In this document: piece after piece, positions 35,380 to 43,052 of the stretch
Numbering within the stretch: the stretch's first letter is position 1
How the letters are laid out: the number at the start of each line of letters is the position of its first letter
Assembly: GCF_900099655.1 (NCBI RefSeq)
Contig: NZ_FNDC01000003.1
Coordinates: forward strand, 1-64,000
Direction of reading: 5' to 3'
Length of the DNA: 64,000 nucleotides
Origin: Planococcus glaciei
Lineage (GTDB): Bacteria > Bacillota > Bacilli > Bacillales_A > Planococcaceae
The notes under the pieces: generated by a model
What the model was told of the DNA's origin: nothing
The model's input: only the letters and a program-made list of their open reading frames with translations
Databases searched by the model: none
Position numbers and translations under genes: made by a program

Positions 35380-35622
35380 ATGTCTTATGAAAGCATTAAA
35401 GACCTTTTAGAAACAGTCCGTTATTACCACACAGTCAATATTGAGCAGTCTTTCCACCGGGGGGATCAAGCTTACATCTCCGTCAAGTGCCTGAAAAATA
35501 CCCGCACTTTGGAATTGACCTATATTGACAGCAAAGCAATCGTTCTCTACGAAAGTATTGAAGATGCCGCCCTTGCCATCTATGAAGCGATTAACACACC
35601 AGAAACTTCTCAAACTTCCTGA
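35380..35622 (+). CDS. Small conserved-looking protein, 80 aa
   Basis: This 80-aa cytoplasmic protein starts at ATG 35380 behind AAGGAG. It has helix-strand-strand-helix character (SIKDLLETVRYYH, AYISVKCLKNTRTLELTYID, SIEDAALAIYEAI) faintly like the YkuJ/DUF1797 fold, but I am not confident of that. The stop codon overlaps the base of its terminator. No operon partner. Confidence 0.7.
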   Translation: MSYESIKDLLETVRYYHTVNIEQSFHRGDQAYISVKCLKNTRTLELTYIDSKAIVLYESIEDAALAIYEAINTPETSQTS

Positions 35623-35642
35623 TTTTCAGGAGGTTTTTTTTA
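35613..35642 (+). terminator. Terminator overlapping the stop of the 80-aa gene
   Basis: AACTTCCTGA pairs with TCAGGAGGTT, then TTTTTT. Confidence 0.8.
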
Positions 35643-35684
35643 TGTTTCCGGGCAGTCCTTGAAACAGTTAAGCATTATCCGGAA

Positions 35685-35999
35685 TCAGAATTGCTCGTAT
35701 TTGTGATTGATGAAGTGGAGCATCTCCTCAAACAGGCTGGCATCGTACCAGACATACGGCACCACTTGGGATACGCCGTCGCTTTTGATCTGCAGATTGG
35801 TGGCGCTAAGCTGAACAATTTTCGAATCATCGACGTCTTCTTCTTTTTCTTTGATTTCCTTACCCGAAAATTCCCGTTTCACCTTATCAAAAAAATAATT
35901 GCGCTTTTTTTCACTGTCAAAATCCCAGGACTCGTATTTCCCCTGGCATAAAATTTCGATGGAATAAATTTCGTTCTCCAGTTCCAGTTCGTTTTCCAT
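35685..35999 (-). CDS. Hypothetical acidic protein, 104 aa
   Basis: This is a 104-aa soluble, acidic protein (MENELELENEIYSIEILCQG, KEIKEKEEDVDD, C-terminal VVPYVWYDASLFEEMLHFIN). ATG 35999 follows AGGGGG. I do not recognise a family. It is monocistronic between a terminator and the convergent 80-aa gene. Confidence 0.7.
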   Translation of the reverse strand: MENELELENEIYSIEILCQGKYESWDFDSEKKRNYFFDKVKREFSGKEIKEKEEDVDDSKIVQLSATNLQIKSDGVSQVVPYVWYDASLFEEMLHFINHKYEQF

Positions 36000-36088
36000 G
36001 TATATACCCCCTATTGGCTTTAACTGCTGAATTTTATGGTTTAATGCAGTTTACCTCTTTCGGGTCTTTGGAAAACCTTTTCCAACAT

Positions 36089-36122
36089 AAAAAGCCGGCG
36101 AATTTTATTCCGCCGGCTTTTT
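36089..36122 (-). terminator. Terminator of cvfC
   Basis: AAAAGCCGGCG pairs with CGCCGGCTTTT around a 9-nt loop with T runs on both sides; it overlaps the end of the cvfC gene by a few bases at most. Confidence 0.85.
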
Positions 36123-36123
36123 C

Positions 36124-37260
36124 TTATTCCTCTTTCATGGCTTGACGGGCTTCAGTCATTTGTTTCCATACCGACCCTTTGGCATCTTCCCCCTGCTCGA
36201 TCCGGGCGATGGCCATTTTAATTTGCAGTTTCACTTCAAATTCCGGATCTTCCTCTGCCGCTTTCAACGCAGGCAAGGAGGCTTCTGTTCCGGTTTCGTA
36301 TAAGAACATTGCAGCCCGCCAGCGGACCAGTTTGTTTTTGTCTTTCAACGCTTCCATCATAATCGGTTCGAACTCTTCGAAACCGAGGTCACTGATCGTA
36401 TCGCCCGCTGTTCTCCGGACCGCCCAGCTTTTATCCCGCATCGCTTTTTCCAGATGCGGCACAACCGCTTGATTCTTGATATCGCCCAGGAAGATAGCCG
36501 CTTGGCGGCGAATGGACATTTTTTCATCTTCCAGTGCTTTTGCCAACAGCGGCACATCATCGAGTTCGCCTTCGTTCATCTGCTCCAGCAATTGGAACCG
36601 CGTTTCCCAGTCCGGCACATCGAATTCAGCAAGCGTCACTTTTCGGCCGCGGACAATCGGTTCGGCTTCTTCCGCATGGTTGTTTTGCTCGACCATTGCG
36701 TCCAACCGTTCCTGCGGATAAGCGGCTTCGAGTTCTTCGACGACGCTTTGGCCAATTTCTTCTTTTTCCCCGTAGCGCACGCCATAATCCGCCCATTTCC
36801 GCTGGAGCAAGTAGTTTTCTTCTGTTGGATCCATTACCGCCTGCATCGCTGCCACAAACCGCGCCGGCATCGCAAAACGTTTTTCAGAAGCACTGTCGAA
36901 GACTTTCACTTGAAGCGGAATGCCTTTAAATTGCTGGACATGGACGTAGACTTCTCCGTAGTGTTCATCGATTTCAATTTCTTCTTCGTTCGTATGGCTG
37001 CTGTCTTCACCGAAAACGCGGCGCACTTCCGCCAGTATGGTTTCCCAGTCAAATTTCGCGATCCGTTCAACGGCCAGAAAATCCGCGACATGGTACACGC
37101 CTTTGACTCCGGCGATTTCCAGGATGGCCTGGATTTCTTTTGGTGCATCCTGTGCGTTGTCTTTCGTATAATTATGGCTTTTGCCAAATGGCAATTCCTG
37201 GTCGATGATGACTTTCATCGTATTCGGGCTTGGCGTTGGTTCGATCGTTGTAATTTTCAC
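36124..37260 (-). CDS. cvfC: Conserved virulence factor C (CvfC)-like, Nfu-N and HEAT-repeat protein
   Basis: This 378-aa protein has an N-terminal Nfu/NifU N-like domain (ITTIEPTPSPNTMKVIIDQEL, residues 1-85), a middle conserved domain, and HEAT-like repeats from about 230 (DDVPLLAKALEDEKMSIRRQAAIFLGDI, then two more repeats ending SDLGFEEFEPIMMEALKD). This arrangement matches CvfC of Staphylococcus aureus, linked to virulence gene expression; in this organism it is simply a conserved protein of unknown role. It starts at GTG 37260 behind GGAGG. Confidence 0.85.
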   Translation of the reverse strand: MKITTIEPTPSPNTMKVIIDQELPFGKSHNYTKDNAQDAPKEIQAILEIAGVKGVYHVADFLAVERIAKFDWETILAEVRRVFGEDSSHTNEEEIEIDEHYGEVYVHVQQFKGIPLQVKVFDSASEKRFAMPARFVAAMQAVMDPTEENYLLQRKWADYGVRYGEKEEIGQSVVEELEAAYPQERLDAMVEQNNHAEEAEPIVRGRKVTLAEFDVPDWETRFQLLEQMNEGELDDVPLLAKALEDEKMSIRRQAAIFLGDIKNQAVVPHLEKAMRDKSWAVRRTAGDTISDLGFEEFEPIMMEALKDKNKLVRWRAAMFLYETGTEASLPALKAAEEDPEFEVKLQIKMAIARIEQGEDAKGSVWKQMTEARQAMKEE

Positions 37261-37307
37261 GTGTGATTCCTCCTGCCGTTAATATCGTCCATCTGACCGT
37301 TCTTTGA

Positions 37308-39194
37308 TTAGGATTCTGCAATTTCCTGCAAGTACGTCCAACGGTCGATGAGTGTATCGTATTGCTCGGTTAGTTCATCCACTTCTTCGGTCAATTTGTT
37401 CAATTTCTCGAAATCTGCACCGGCTTTTGCCATTTCGCCTTCCCGTTCTTCAATCCGGGATTCGACTTCAGCAATATCATCCAAGATGGTTTTGTATTCT
37501 TGCTGTTCTTTAAATGTCATTTTCTTTTTTGGCTTTTCCGGTTTCGGTGTTTCTTTTATAGGTTCTGCCATTGGCTCTGCTGTAGCTTTTGCTGCAGGCA
37601 CCGGCTTTTCCTTGATAAAGTCCGAATAAAGCCCTTGGTACTCAAGCACTTCTCCAGTACCGGTCGTCCATAATTTCCGGGCAATGCGATCCAGGAAAAA
37701 TCGGTCGTGGGAAATGGTAATAACGACACCCGGGAAGTTTTCCAGGAAGTCCTCCAGCACGGAAAGCGTCTGGATATCCAAGTCGTTCGTAGGTTCATCG
37801 AGCAACAGGATATTCGGCTGTTCCATCAGCAATTTCAGCAAATATAAACGCTTGCGTTCACCGCCGGACAATTTGCCGATTTGTGTGCCGTGGGCATTCG
37901 AAGGAAACAGGAAACGCTCAAGCATTTGCGTGGCAGACAAGCGCACGCCTTTTGCCGCTTCGTAATCGCTTGAAATTTCCTGGATGTATTCAATCATGCG
38001 CTGCGCTTCGTTCATTTCCGGCAAATGCTGCGTGAAATGGGCGATTTTCACGGTGCTGCCATATTCCAAACGCCCTTCTGTCGGCTCATAGTCGCCGGCA
38101 ATCAATTTCATCAAAGTTGACTTTCCGGCGCCATTTGGTCCGACGATGCCGATGCGGTCGCCGCCTTGCAATAGAAAATCGAAGTTCCGGAAAATGACGT
38201 TGTCGCCGAAAGCCATTCCGAGATTTTCGCCTTCAATGATTTTCTTGCCAAGGCGCTGGCTTTGCATCGACAATTCCAGCGACGTGTTGTCGTTTTCTTT
38301 CTGGACATTTTCCTGGATTTCCTCAAAGCGCTGAATGCGGGCTTTCTGTTTGGTCGAACGGGCTTTCGCACCGCGGCGGATCCATTTCAGTTCCGAACGG
38401 AAACGGTTTTCCAGCTTTTGCTGGGAAGATGCCGCCATCTCATCACGGATCGCTTTGTTCTCCAAGTAATCGCCGTAATTTCCTTTATGCGTATACATCG
38501 TCTGGTCCGCCAGTTCGAAAATATGCGTGGATACTGCGTCCAGGAAGTAGCGGTCGTGGGTTACAAACAGCATGGCGCTGTTCATGCGCAGCAAAGTTTC
38601 CTGCAGCCATTCCGTTGACAAGGCGTCCAAATGGTTGGTCGGTTCATCCAGCAGGATCAAATCTGCCGGTTCGATCAATGCTTTTGCCAACGCGACGCGT
38701 TTCTTTTGTCCACCGGACAGTTCGCCGACCGGCTGGTCGAACATATCGATGCCAAGCTTCGTCAATGCCGTTTTTGCCAAGGCGTTGATGTCCCAAGCAT
38801 TTTCCTGTTCCATGCCTTCCTGGATATTCATCAGCTCTTCCTGCAGCTGCGTGGAGCTTGAATCCACCATCATGTTTTTCAAGGCCTGCTCGTACGAGCG
38901 GTTTAATGCCAGAATCGGCGAATCTCCGGAGAACACCGTTTCCAGTACTGTCAGCGATTCGTCAAATTCCGGTTCTTGTTTTAAATACGTAATTTCGTAT
39001 TTTTTCGGATGGTCCATGTTGACCGAATCCGCTTCTACGTCTCCCGCTAAAATAGACATCAAAGTCGATTTTCCGGTGCCGTTGACTCCGATCAATCCCG
39101 CACGTTCTCCGGGGTACAAAGAAAATTCCACATCTTTGAAAAGGGTTTTGGCTCCTACTGTTTTTGTTAATTTGGTAACGTTTAAGTGGCTCAT
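37308..39194 (-). CDS. yfmR: ABC-F family ATPase, Uup/YfmR type
   Basis: This 628-aa protein has two ABC domains without membrane segments. The first has Walker A GVNGTGKST and signature LSGGQKKRVALAKAL; the second has GPNGAGKST and LSGGERKRLYLLKLL. They are joined by a linker of about 80 aa (the P-site interaction motif region), and a C-terminal coiled coil follows (about residues 550-628). ABC-F proteins with this tail (Uup/YfmR) rescue or regulate translating ribosomes. It overlaps the HD-domain gene upstream by 4 bp (ATGA). Confidence 0.92.
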   Translation of the reverse strand: MSHLNVTKLTKTVGAKTLFKDVEFSLYPGERAGLIGVNGTGKSTLMSILAGDVEADSVNMDHPKKYEITYLKQEPEFDESLTVLETVFSGDSPILALNRSYEQALKNMMVDSSSTQLQEELMNIQEGMEQENAWDINALAKTALTKLGIDMFDQPVGELSGGQKKRVALAKALIEPADLILLDEPTNHLDALSTEWLQETLLRMNSAMLFVTHDRYFLDAVSTHIFELADQTMYTHKGNYGDYLENKAIRDEMAASSQQKLENRFRSELKWIRRGAKARSTKQKARIQRFEEIQENVQKENDNTSLELSMQSQRLGKKIIEGENLGMAFGDNVIFRNFDFLLQGGDRIGIVGPNGAGKSTLMKLIAGDYEPTEGRLEYGSTVKIAHFTQHLPEMNEAQRMIEYIQEISSDYEAAKGVRLSATQMLERFLFPSNAHGTQIGKLSGGERKRLYLLKLLMEQPNILLLDEPTNDLDIQTLSVLEDFLENFPGVVITISHDRFFLDRIARKLWTTGTGEVLEYQGLYSDFIKEKPVPAAKATAEPMAEPIKETPKPEKPKKKMTFKEQQEYKTILDDIAEVESRIEEREGEMAKAGADFEKLNKLTEEVDELTEQYDTLIDRWTYLQEIAES

Positions 39195-39823
39195 TTATTC
39201 CCATCCGTTTCTTTAATAAGTTGCTCTAAAAAGGATAGCATAAATTGATGGCGTTCTTCAGCAATTTGCTTTCCTGCAGGCGTGTTCATGTGTTCTTTTA
39301 ACAACAGCAGCTTCTCGTAAAAATGCGTGGCGCTGCTGGTCGGCTTCGACCGGTATTCTTCTTCGGTCATTTCCGTTCTCGGTTCTTCCGACCAGTCGTA
39401 CAGCTTGCGCCCTTTTGCGCCGCCGTATGCAAAGGTGCGGGCAATGCCAATGGCGCCAATCGCATCGAGGCGGTCAGCGTCCTGGACGATTGCCGCTTCA
39501 ATCGAAGACGGCCGGACACCGTTCCCGCCTTTAAAAGAAACCGATTGGATGATGCCCTGGATTTGTTTTTTCTGTTCCGCGCTAAGCGGAAGGCTCTCCA
39601 GGATTTCCGTCTCCAGGTCTTCTCCTGCTTTTTTGTATTTCGGATCGGATACATCGTGCAGCAGCACGGCCAGCTCGACAATAAAGGCGTCTGCCTGCTC
39701 TTGTTCCAATAACAGCTTGGCATTGCTGCGCACTCTTTCAATATGCTGCCAGTCATGGCTTGCATCATAAGTTTCATAGATTTTTCTTACGGCTGTTTCA
39801 CATTGTTGTAGGGTTTCATTCAT
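39191..39823 (-). CDS. HD-domain phosphohydrolase (YpgQ/YedJ-like)
   Basis: This 210-aa HD superfamily protein has the metal-binding residues in SHDWQHIERV (residues 18-27), LAVLLHDVSDPKY (HD motif near 52) and VQDADRLDAIGAIGIARTFAYGG near 113. It probably hydrolyses a phosphomonoester or nucleotide, as reported for YpgQ with dNTPs. The stop overlaps the ABC-F start, so the two are coupled. Confidence 0.88.
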   Translation of the reverse strand: MNETLQQCETAVRKIYETYDASHDWQHIERVRSNAKLLLEQEQADAFIVELAVLLHDVSDPKYKKAGEDLETEILESLPLSAEQKKQIQGIIQSVSFKGGNGVRPSSIEAAIVQDADRLDAIGAIGIARTFAYGGAKGRKLYDWSEEPRTEMTEEEYRSKPTSSATHFYEKLLLLKEHMNTPAGKQIAEERHQFMLSFLEQLIKETDGNK

Positions 39824-39893
39824 CTAGATTTTAGCTCCTTTTCTTCCATTATACCCTTTACTGCTGGCGAAATGCCCGAAATGGCGCGAGTTA

Positions 39894-39922
39894 TTGACGA
39901 TTCATATGCGTTCGGGTATAGT
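39894..39922 (+). promoter_or_regulatory. Sigma-A promoter of the second cold-shock gene
   Basis: TTGACG (39894-39899) and TATAGT (39917-39922) are exactly 17 bp apart. Confidence 0.82.
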
Positions 39923-39987
39923 ATAAGCCAACCATTAAAAGGCTTTTAATGGTTCCATGACAATACTCAATAATAGGGGGAACGTGC

Positions 39988-40194
39988 ATGCACCAGGGCA
40001 AAGTAAAATGGTTTAACACGGAAAAAGGCTATGGATTTATTGAGTACAATGATGGTGATGACGTGTTCGTCCACTTTACAGGCATTCAGGGCGACGGGTT
40101 CCGGACACTTCAAGAAGGAAAATCGGTGTCATTTGAAATTATTGACGGGAATCGTGGACCACAAGCCGCAAATGTCATTGAAATTGAAAGCTAA
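39988..40194 (+). CDS. Cold-shock protein, second paralogue
   Basis: This 68-aa cold-shock domain protein has RNP1 KGYGFIEY and RNP2 DVFVHFTGI intact, and the C-terminus [15 protein letters not shown]. It binds single-stranded RNA/DNA. The leader is only about 60 nt, much shorter than that of the paralogue at 4781, so the two are probably regulated differently. ATG 39988 follows AGGGGGAACG. A terminator follows at 40220. Confidence 0.95.
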   Translation: MHQGKVKWFNTEKGYGFIEYNDGDDVFVHFTGIQGDGFRTLQEGKSVSFEIIDGNRGPQAANVIEIES

Positions 40195-40219
40195 TGGTTC
40201 TAAACTCAACCTAAAACAA

Positions 40220-40252
40220 GGAGACCGGGAAAAATCCCCGGTCTCCTTTTTC
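40220..40252 (+). terminator. Terminator of the second cold-shock gene
   Basis: GGAGACCGGG pairs with CCCGGTCTCC, followed by TTTTTC. Confidence 0.9.
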
Positions 40253-40387
40253 ATTTTAGCCAGCTGATCTTAACAGATAAATTTCTCGGTCACCCCTGCT
40301 ACTCTTTCTTTTTATCCTTTAGACAGAAATTCTTGGATCACCATACTCGTATCTATTCTCCTGCCTGGTTGGCATAATAGATCTGCA

Positions 40388-40432
40388 TGCAAAAAAAAAC
40401 CTGAACCGGCTTAATGTCGGCGCAGGCTTTTC
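40388..40432 (-). terminator. Terminator of the zinc-finger gene
   Basis: On the minus strand AAGCCTG-CGCCGACATTAAGCCGGTT-CAGGTTTTTTTTT forms an imperfect stem with a long U-tract. Confidence 0.7.
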
Positions 40433-40439
40433 TATTTGT

Positions 40440-40637
40440 TCATTTATGTTCAGTTCCAACTTTATTTAACTCGTTTCCAAGGAATTGCAGCTGTGATCCA
40501 ATAGAGCATTCGCTGATGCAAAACCGGTGAGCAGCTGTTTTCCCCTGCTCTTTGCGGATTTGTTTGCGGACAAAACATCCTTCGCAATACGTTTCCATCA
40601 TTTCATCAATTTCATTGATTATAGAAAGTTTGTTCAA
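40440..40637 (-). CDS. Small zinc-finger protein (C2HCI x2C type)
   Basis: This 65-aa protein has a metal-binding core ETYCEGCFVRKQ..AAHRFCISECSIGSQLQFLG with four cysteines and one histidine, matching a Bacillales zinc-finger family (zf-C2HCIx2C). The function is unknown; the C-terminal IGSQLQFLGNEL is a family mark. It starts at TTG 40637 behind AAGGGGTGA. It is divergent from the queuosine-precursor transporter gene. Confidence 0.8.
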   Translation of the reverse strand: MNKLSIINEIDEMMETYCEGCFVRKQIRKEQGKTAAHRFCISECSIGSQLQFLGNELNKVGTEHK

Positions 40638-40681
40638 ACTGTCACCCCTTTAAAATGCCATTCGTTTATTTTACTCCTAAT

Positions 40682-40710
40682 TTGTCTTTTAACGCAACAA
40701 TAGTTATACT
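40682..40710 (+). promoter_or_regulatory. Sigma-A promoter of the preQ1-controlled operon
   Basis: TTGTCT (40682-40687) and TATACT (40705-40710) are exactly 17 bp apart, placing the start of transcription about 20 nt before the riboswitch. Confidence 0.8.
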
Positions 40711-40735
40711 ATCAAAGGACATTTTCATCCCTATA

Positions 40736-40773
40736 GCGGTTCGAAAACTCCCGCTTTATCAAAACTAAGGAGG
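40736..40773 (+). promoter_or_regulatory. preQ1-I riboswitch
   Basis: GCGGTTC..CCCGC forms the P1 stem around the short C-containing loop, and the A-rich tail TTTATCAAAACTAAGGAGG follows. This matches the type I preQ1 aptamer, in which the tail docks into P1 and hides the Shine-Dalgarno sequence. The AAGGAGG is at the 3' end of the aptamer, so control should be translational. The gene behind it is a queuosine-precursor transporter, as expected. Confidence 0.88.
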
Positions 40774-40780
40774 AATTTTT

Positions 40781-41497
40781 TTGTTTAACGAGTTTTGGGG
40801 CCTTGGCTTTGCCGTGGCCAATTTTATATTGCTGCTCATCATGTACAAATGTTTCGGAAAAACCGGATTGTTTGCCTGGGTGGCCTTATCGACGGTTTTG
40901 GCCAATATCCAGGTGACAAAAACCATTGAAATCATCGGGTTGACGGCTACACTTGGAAACAGCTTGTATGCTTCCACGTTTCTGGCAACCGATATTCTCA
41001 ATGAAAAATATGGCAAAAAAGATGCACAAAAGGCGGTTTGGCTTGGTTTTTCATCTTTGCTGATTATGATTATCGTCATGCAATTCGGCATGAAGTTCAT
41101 CCCAGCAGAAAGCGATTTTGCCAATGAGTCGATGCAAACGATTTTCGGGTTGATTCCGCAGATTGCCATCGCCAGCATGCTCGCGTACTTGGCGAGCCAG
41201 CATCTGGACGTCTACATTTTTGCGGCTATCCGGAAAGTTTTTCCGAAAGACAGCCAATTCTGGATCCGCAACAATGGTTCTACGCTGATCAGCCAATTGC
41301 TCGACACGTTAATCTTCACCAGCATCGCGTTTTACGGATTGTATCCTCTCGACGTCTGGCTGCAGATTTTCGTCTCGACGTACGTACTGAAATTTATCGT
41401 GTCCGTTTTTTCAACTCCATTCGGCTATGTCGCGAAAGCATTAAAGCCGCTTGATGAGGAAGCAGCAACACCGGCAGACGAAAAGCAGGTGTCTTAA
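40781..41497 (+). CDS. ypdP: Queuosine precursor transporter (YhhQ/YpdP, VUT family)
   Basis: This 238-aa membrane protein has about six helices (FAVANFILLLIMYKCFG, FLATDILNEKYGKKDAQKAVWLG, QLLDTLIFTSIAFYG). The ATDILNE and RNNGSTLISQLLDT motifs mark the VUT/YhhQ family that imports preQ0/preQ1. It starts at TTG 40781, seven bases after the AAGGAGG of the preQ1 riboswitch. It forms an operon with the RNase H-like gene, as ypdP-ypdQ do in B. subtilis. Confidence 0.93.
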   Translation: MFNEFWGLGFAVANFILLLIMYKCFGKTGLFAWVALSTVLANIQVTKTIEIIGLTATLGNSLYASTFLATDILNEKYGKKDAQKAVWLGFSSLLIMIIVMQFGMKFIPAESDFANESMQTIFGLIPQIAIASMLAYLASQHLDVYIFAAIRKVFPKDSQFWIRNNGSTLISQLLDTLIFTSIAFYGLYPLDVWLQIFVSTYVLKFIVSVFSTPFGYVAKALKPLDEEAATPADEKQVS

Positions 41498-41892
41498 TGC
41501 TTGAAGTATTTGTGGATGCGGCAACTGCAGGTACGCCGAAAGTCAGTGCGGTGGGCGTCTTTATCAAAGGCGAAGGCCATTTGATCAAATGGAGTGAATA
41601 TGTCGGGGAAATGGACAACCACATGGCCGAATTCACGGCACTCGTAAAAGGATTGGAACTGGCACGTGATTTATCCAGCCAAATGGTGTCGATCAAATCC
41701 GATTCACAAGTGGCAGTTGAGGCTTTTGACCGGGGATTCACCAAAAACCCGAAGTTCAAGCCGCTTCTGGAAGAAGCGCTTCGCTTGTCAGAAGGCTTCG
41801 ACTACTGTTTTATCAAATGGATACCGGATTCGCAAAACCGGGCTGCTGATGATTTAGCCCGCACGAAATTGCGTGCCCATAAAAATAAATAA
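41497..41892 (+). CDS. ypdQ: RNase HI-like protein (YpdQ/YpeP type)
   Basis: This 131-aa RNase H fold protein opens with LEVFVDAATAGTPKVSAVGV (first Asp of the active site), then EFTALVKGLELA (Glu), SIKSDSQVAVEAF (Asp) and QNRAADDLAR (final His/Asp position, here Asp). RNase HI-like members may cut RNA in RNA-DNA hybrids. The ATG shares one base with the stop codon of the transporter gene, so the two are coupled under the preQ1 riboswitch. Confidence 0.87.
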   Translation: MLEVFVDAATAGTPKVSAVGVFIKGEGHLIKWSEYVGEMDNHMAEFTALVKGLELARDLSSQMVSIKSDSQVAVEAFDRGFTKNPKFKPLLEEALRLSEGFDYCFIKWIPDSQNRAADDLARTKLRAHKNK

Positions 41893-41907
41893 GCTTGCCT
41901 TATTGGA

Positions 41908-41950
41908 CTGCAGAGATTCCGGAAATGGCCGGATCCTCTGCAGTTTTTGT
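41908..41950 (+). terminator. Terminator of ypdPQ
   Basis: CTGCAGAG..TCCGG pairs with CCGGA..CTCTGCAG, followed by TTTTTG. Confidence 0.88.
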
Positions 41951-42034
41951 TTCTATTCCATTTTACAAGCTGCATAAAGACGCTGTGCAAAAAGTCTGGT
42001 AAACTGGAGACAGTTTGAATCTTGGAGGCGTATT

Positions 42035-42244
42035 ATGAATTCAAAATTGGGAACTGTGCTTGACATCATCATCTTGTTGATCGGACCGTGGATTTTATAT
42101 ACCCGTGTGCTTGAAATTATCGACAATGGCGCTTCGTTGTATCCGGTCATTTCAATTATCATCATTACACTGGCTGTTGTGTTTGCCGTCTACAACTTGT
42201 ACCACGTGATCTCGGCCAGACAGCAGAACAATTCAAAAAAATAG
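42035..42244 (+). CDS. Small membrane protein, 69 aa
   Basis: This 69-aa protein has two predicted helices (VLDIIILLIGPWILY and YPVISIIIITLAVVFAVYNLY). ATG 42035 follows GGAGG. The next small membrane protein gene starts 18 bp behind its stop, so both are in one operon. No family recognised. Confidence 0.75.
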   Translation: MNSKLGTVLDIIILLIGPWILYTRVLEIIDNGASLYPVISIIIITLAVVFAVYNLYHVISARQQNNSKK

Positions 42245-42262
42245 GTGAAAAGGTGATTTGTT

Positions 42263-42580
42263 TTGAAATCGGTGTTGTTTTATTTTATTCCGCTTGCCAT
42301 GTTTGCAGCCGTCAATAATTTGGTTGACCGCTTATACTGGCCGTATTACTTGGTCCTGCTTTTGGCTTTCCTGGTCTTTCAACTGGCGCGTGTGCGCTAT
42401 CCGAAAGACGCTGTGCCGCCAATTGCAAAAATCAGCCAAGCCGTCTTTTACATACTGACAGTCGCTTTCATCTTCCGCGACCAATATTTGGATCCATGGA
42501 TCATCAATGTTTTGCTCGGTGTTACACTTGGCATTGTCATCGTTGAAATCATGCAATACAAAAAAAAGCCGTCGTCATGA
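42263..42580 (+). CDS. Membrane protein, 105 aa
   Basis: This 105-aa protein has three to four hydrophobic segments (SVLFYFIPLAMFAAVNN, YYLVLLLAFLVFQLA, AVFYILTVAFIF, IINVLLGVTLGIVIVEI). The start is TTG 42263 behind AAAAGGTGA. The stop codon lies within the terminator stem. The family is unknown; it is probably cotranscribed with the 69-aa gene. Confidence 0.75.
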   Translation: MKSVLFYFIPLAMFAAVNNLVDRLYWPYYLVLLLAFLVFQLARVRYPKDAVPPIAKISQAVFYILTVAFIFRDQYLDPWIINVLLGVTLGIVIVEIMQYKKKPSS

Positions 42581-42590
42581 CGGCTTTTTT
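42562..42590. terminator. Bidirectional terminator over the 105-aa gene stop
   Basis: AAAAAAGCCGTC-GTCAT-GACGGCTTTTTT, a perfect 12-bp stem containing the TGA stop in its right arm region. Confidence 0.9.
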
Positions 42591-42623
42591 CTATGGAAAG
42601 TTTGCTTGGTGGGTGGAAGATCT

Positions 42624-42800
42624 TTAAAGCAAATCCAGCAAACGGTTTGTGAGAAGGATAAACATACTGAGAAAACCCACTTCAAGAAGCGTGTTCTTGG
42701 AAAACAGCTTCTCCCCTTCTTTCTTTTCGAAAAAGAACTTGATGGCTGAAAAAAAGAAGGCGAAACAGACTGCACTCATCACAACACTCCAATCGACCAC
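42624..42800 (-). CDS. Small membrane protein, 58 aa
   Basis: From GTG 42800 behind GGGGGAGAG this frame encodes 58 aa with two hydrophobic segments (VMSAVCFAFFFSAIKFFF and LEVGFLSMFILLTNRLLDLL) around a charged loop KKEGEKLFSKN. It follows the 40-aa gene by 28 bp in the same direction. The longer frame to 42863 has no start signal. No family recognised. Confidence 0.65.
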   Translation of the reverse strand: MVDWSVVMSAVCFAFFFSAIKFFFEKKEGEKLFSKNTLLEVGFLSMFILLTNRLLDLL

Positions 42801-42828
42801 GGCTCTCCCCCTCTCCTGAGACCGACAA

Positions 42829-42951
42829 TTATTTTGTGAAATACCAGACCAGTGCCAAGACAATAGCCACGATGACCCACGTGATGATCCGGATAAAATT
42901 TCGTTTTTTGCGGATCTCCGCTTCTTCTTTGACGTCTTTCATTAAAGGCAT
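42829..42951 (-). CDS. 40-aa single-helix membrane peptide
   Basis: ATG 42951 behind GGAGTG opens a 40-codon frame. It has a charged N-terminal part (MPLMKDVKEEAEIRKKRNF) followed by one membrane helix (IRIITWVIVAIVLALVWYFT). It is the first gene of a two-gene minus-strand unit with the 58-aa gene. Topology is probably N-in. The function is unknown. Confidence 0.7.
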   Translation of the reverse strand: MPLMKDVKEEAEIRKKRNFIRIITWVIVAIVLALVWYFTK

Positions 42952-43052
42952 GTTTTTCACTCCTTATTTTATACGTTTCATACATGCAAAAGTTTCTGTT
43001 ATTACCTTTTCACTCCACAATCCATTAAGATTAAAAAAAGGGGGTTTTACCT

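Noticed and set aside
36454..37266. 270-codon plus-strand frame opposite cvfC
   Set aside because: Antisense of cvfC; composition is implausible and there is no start signal.
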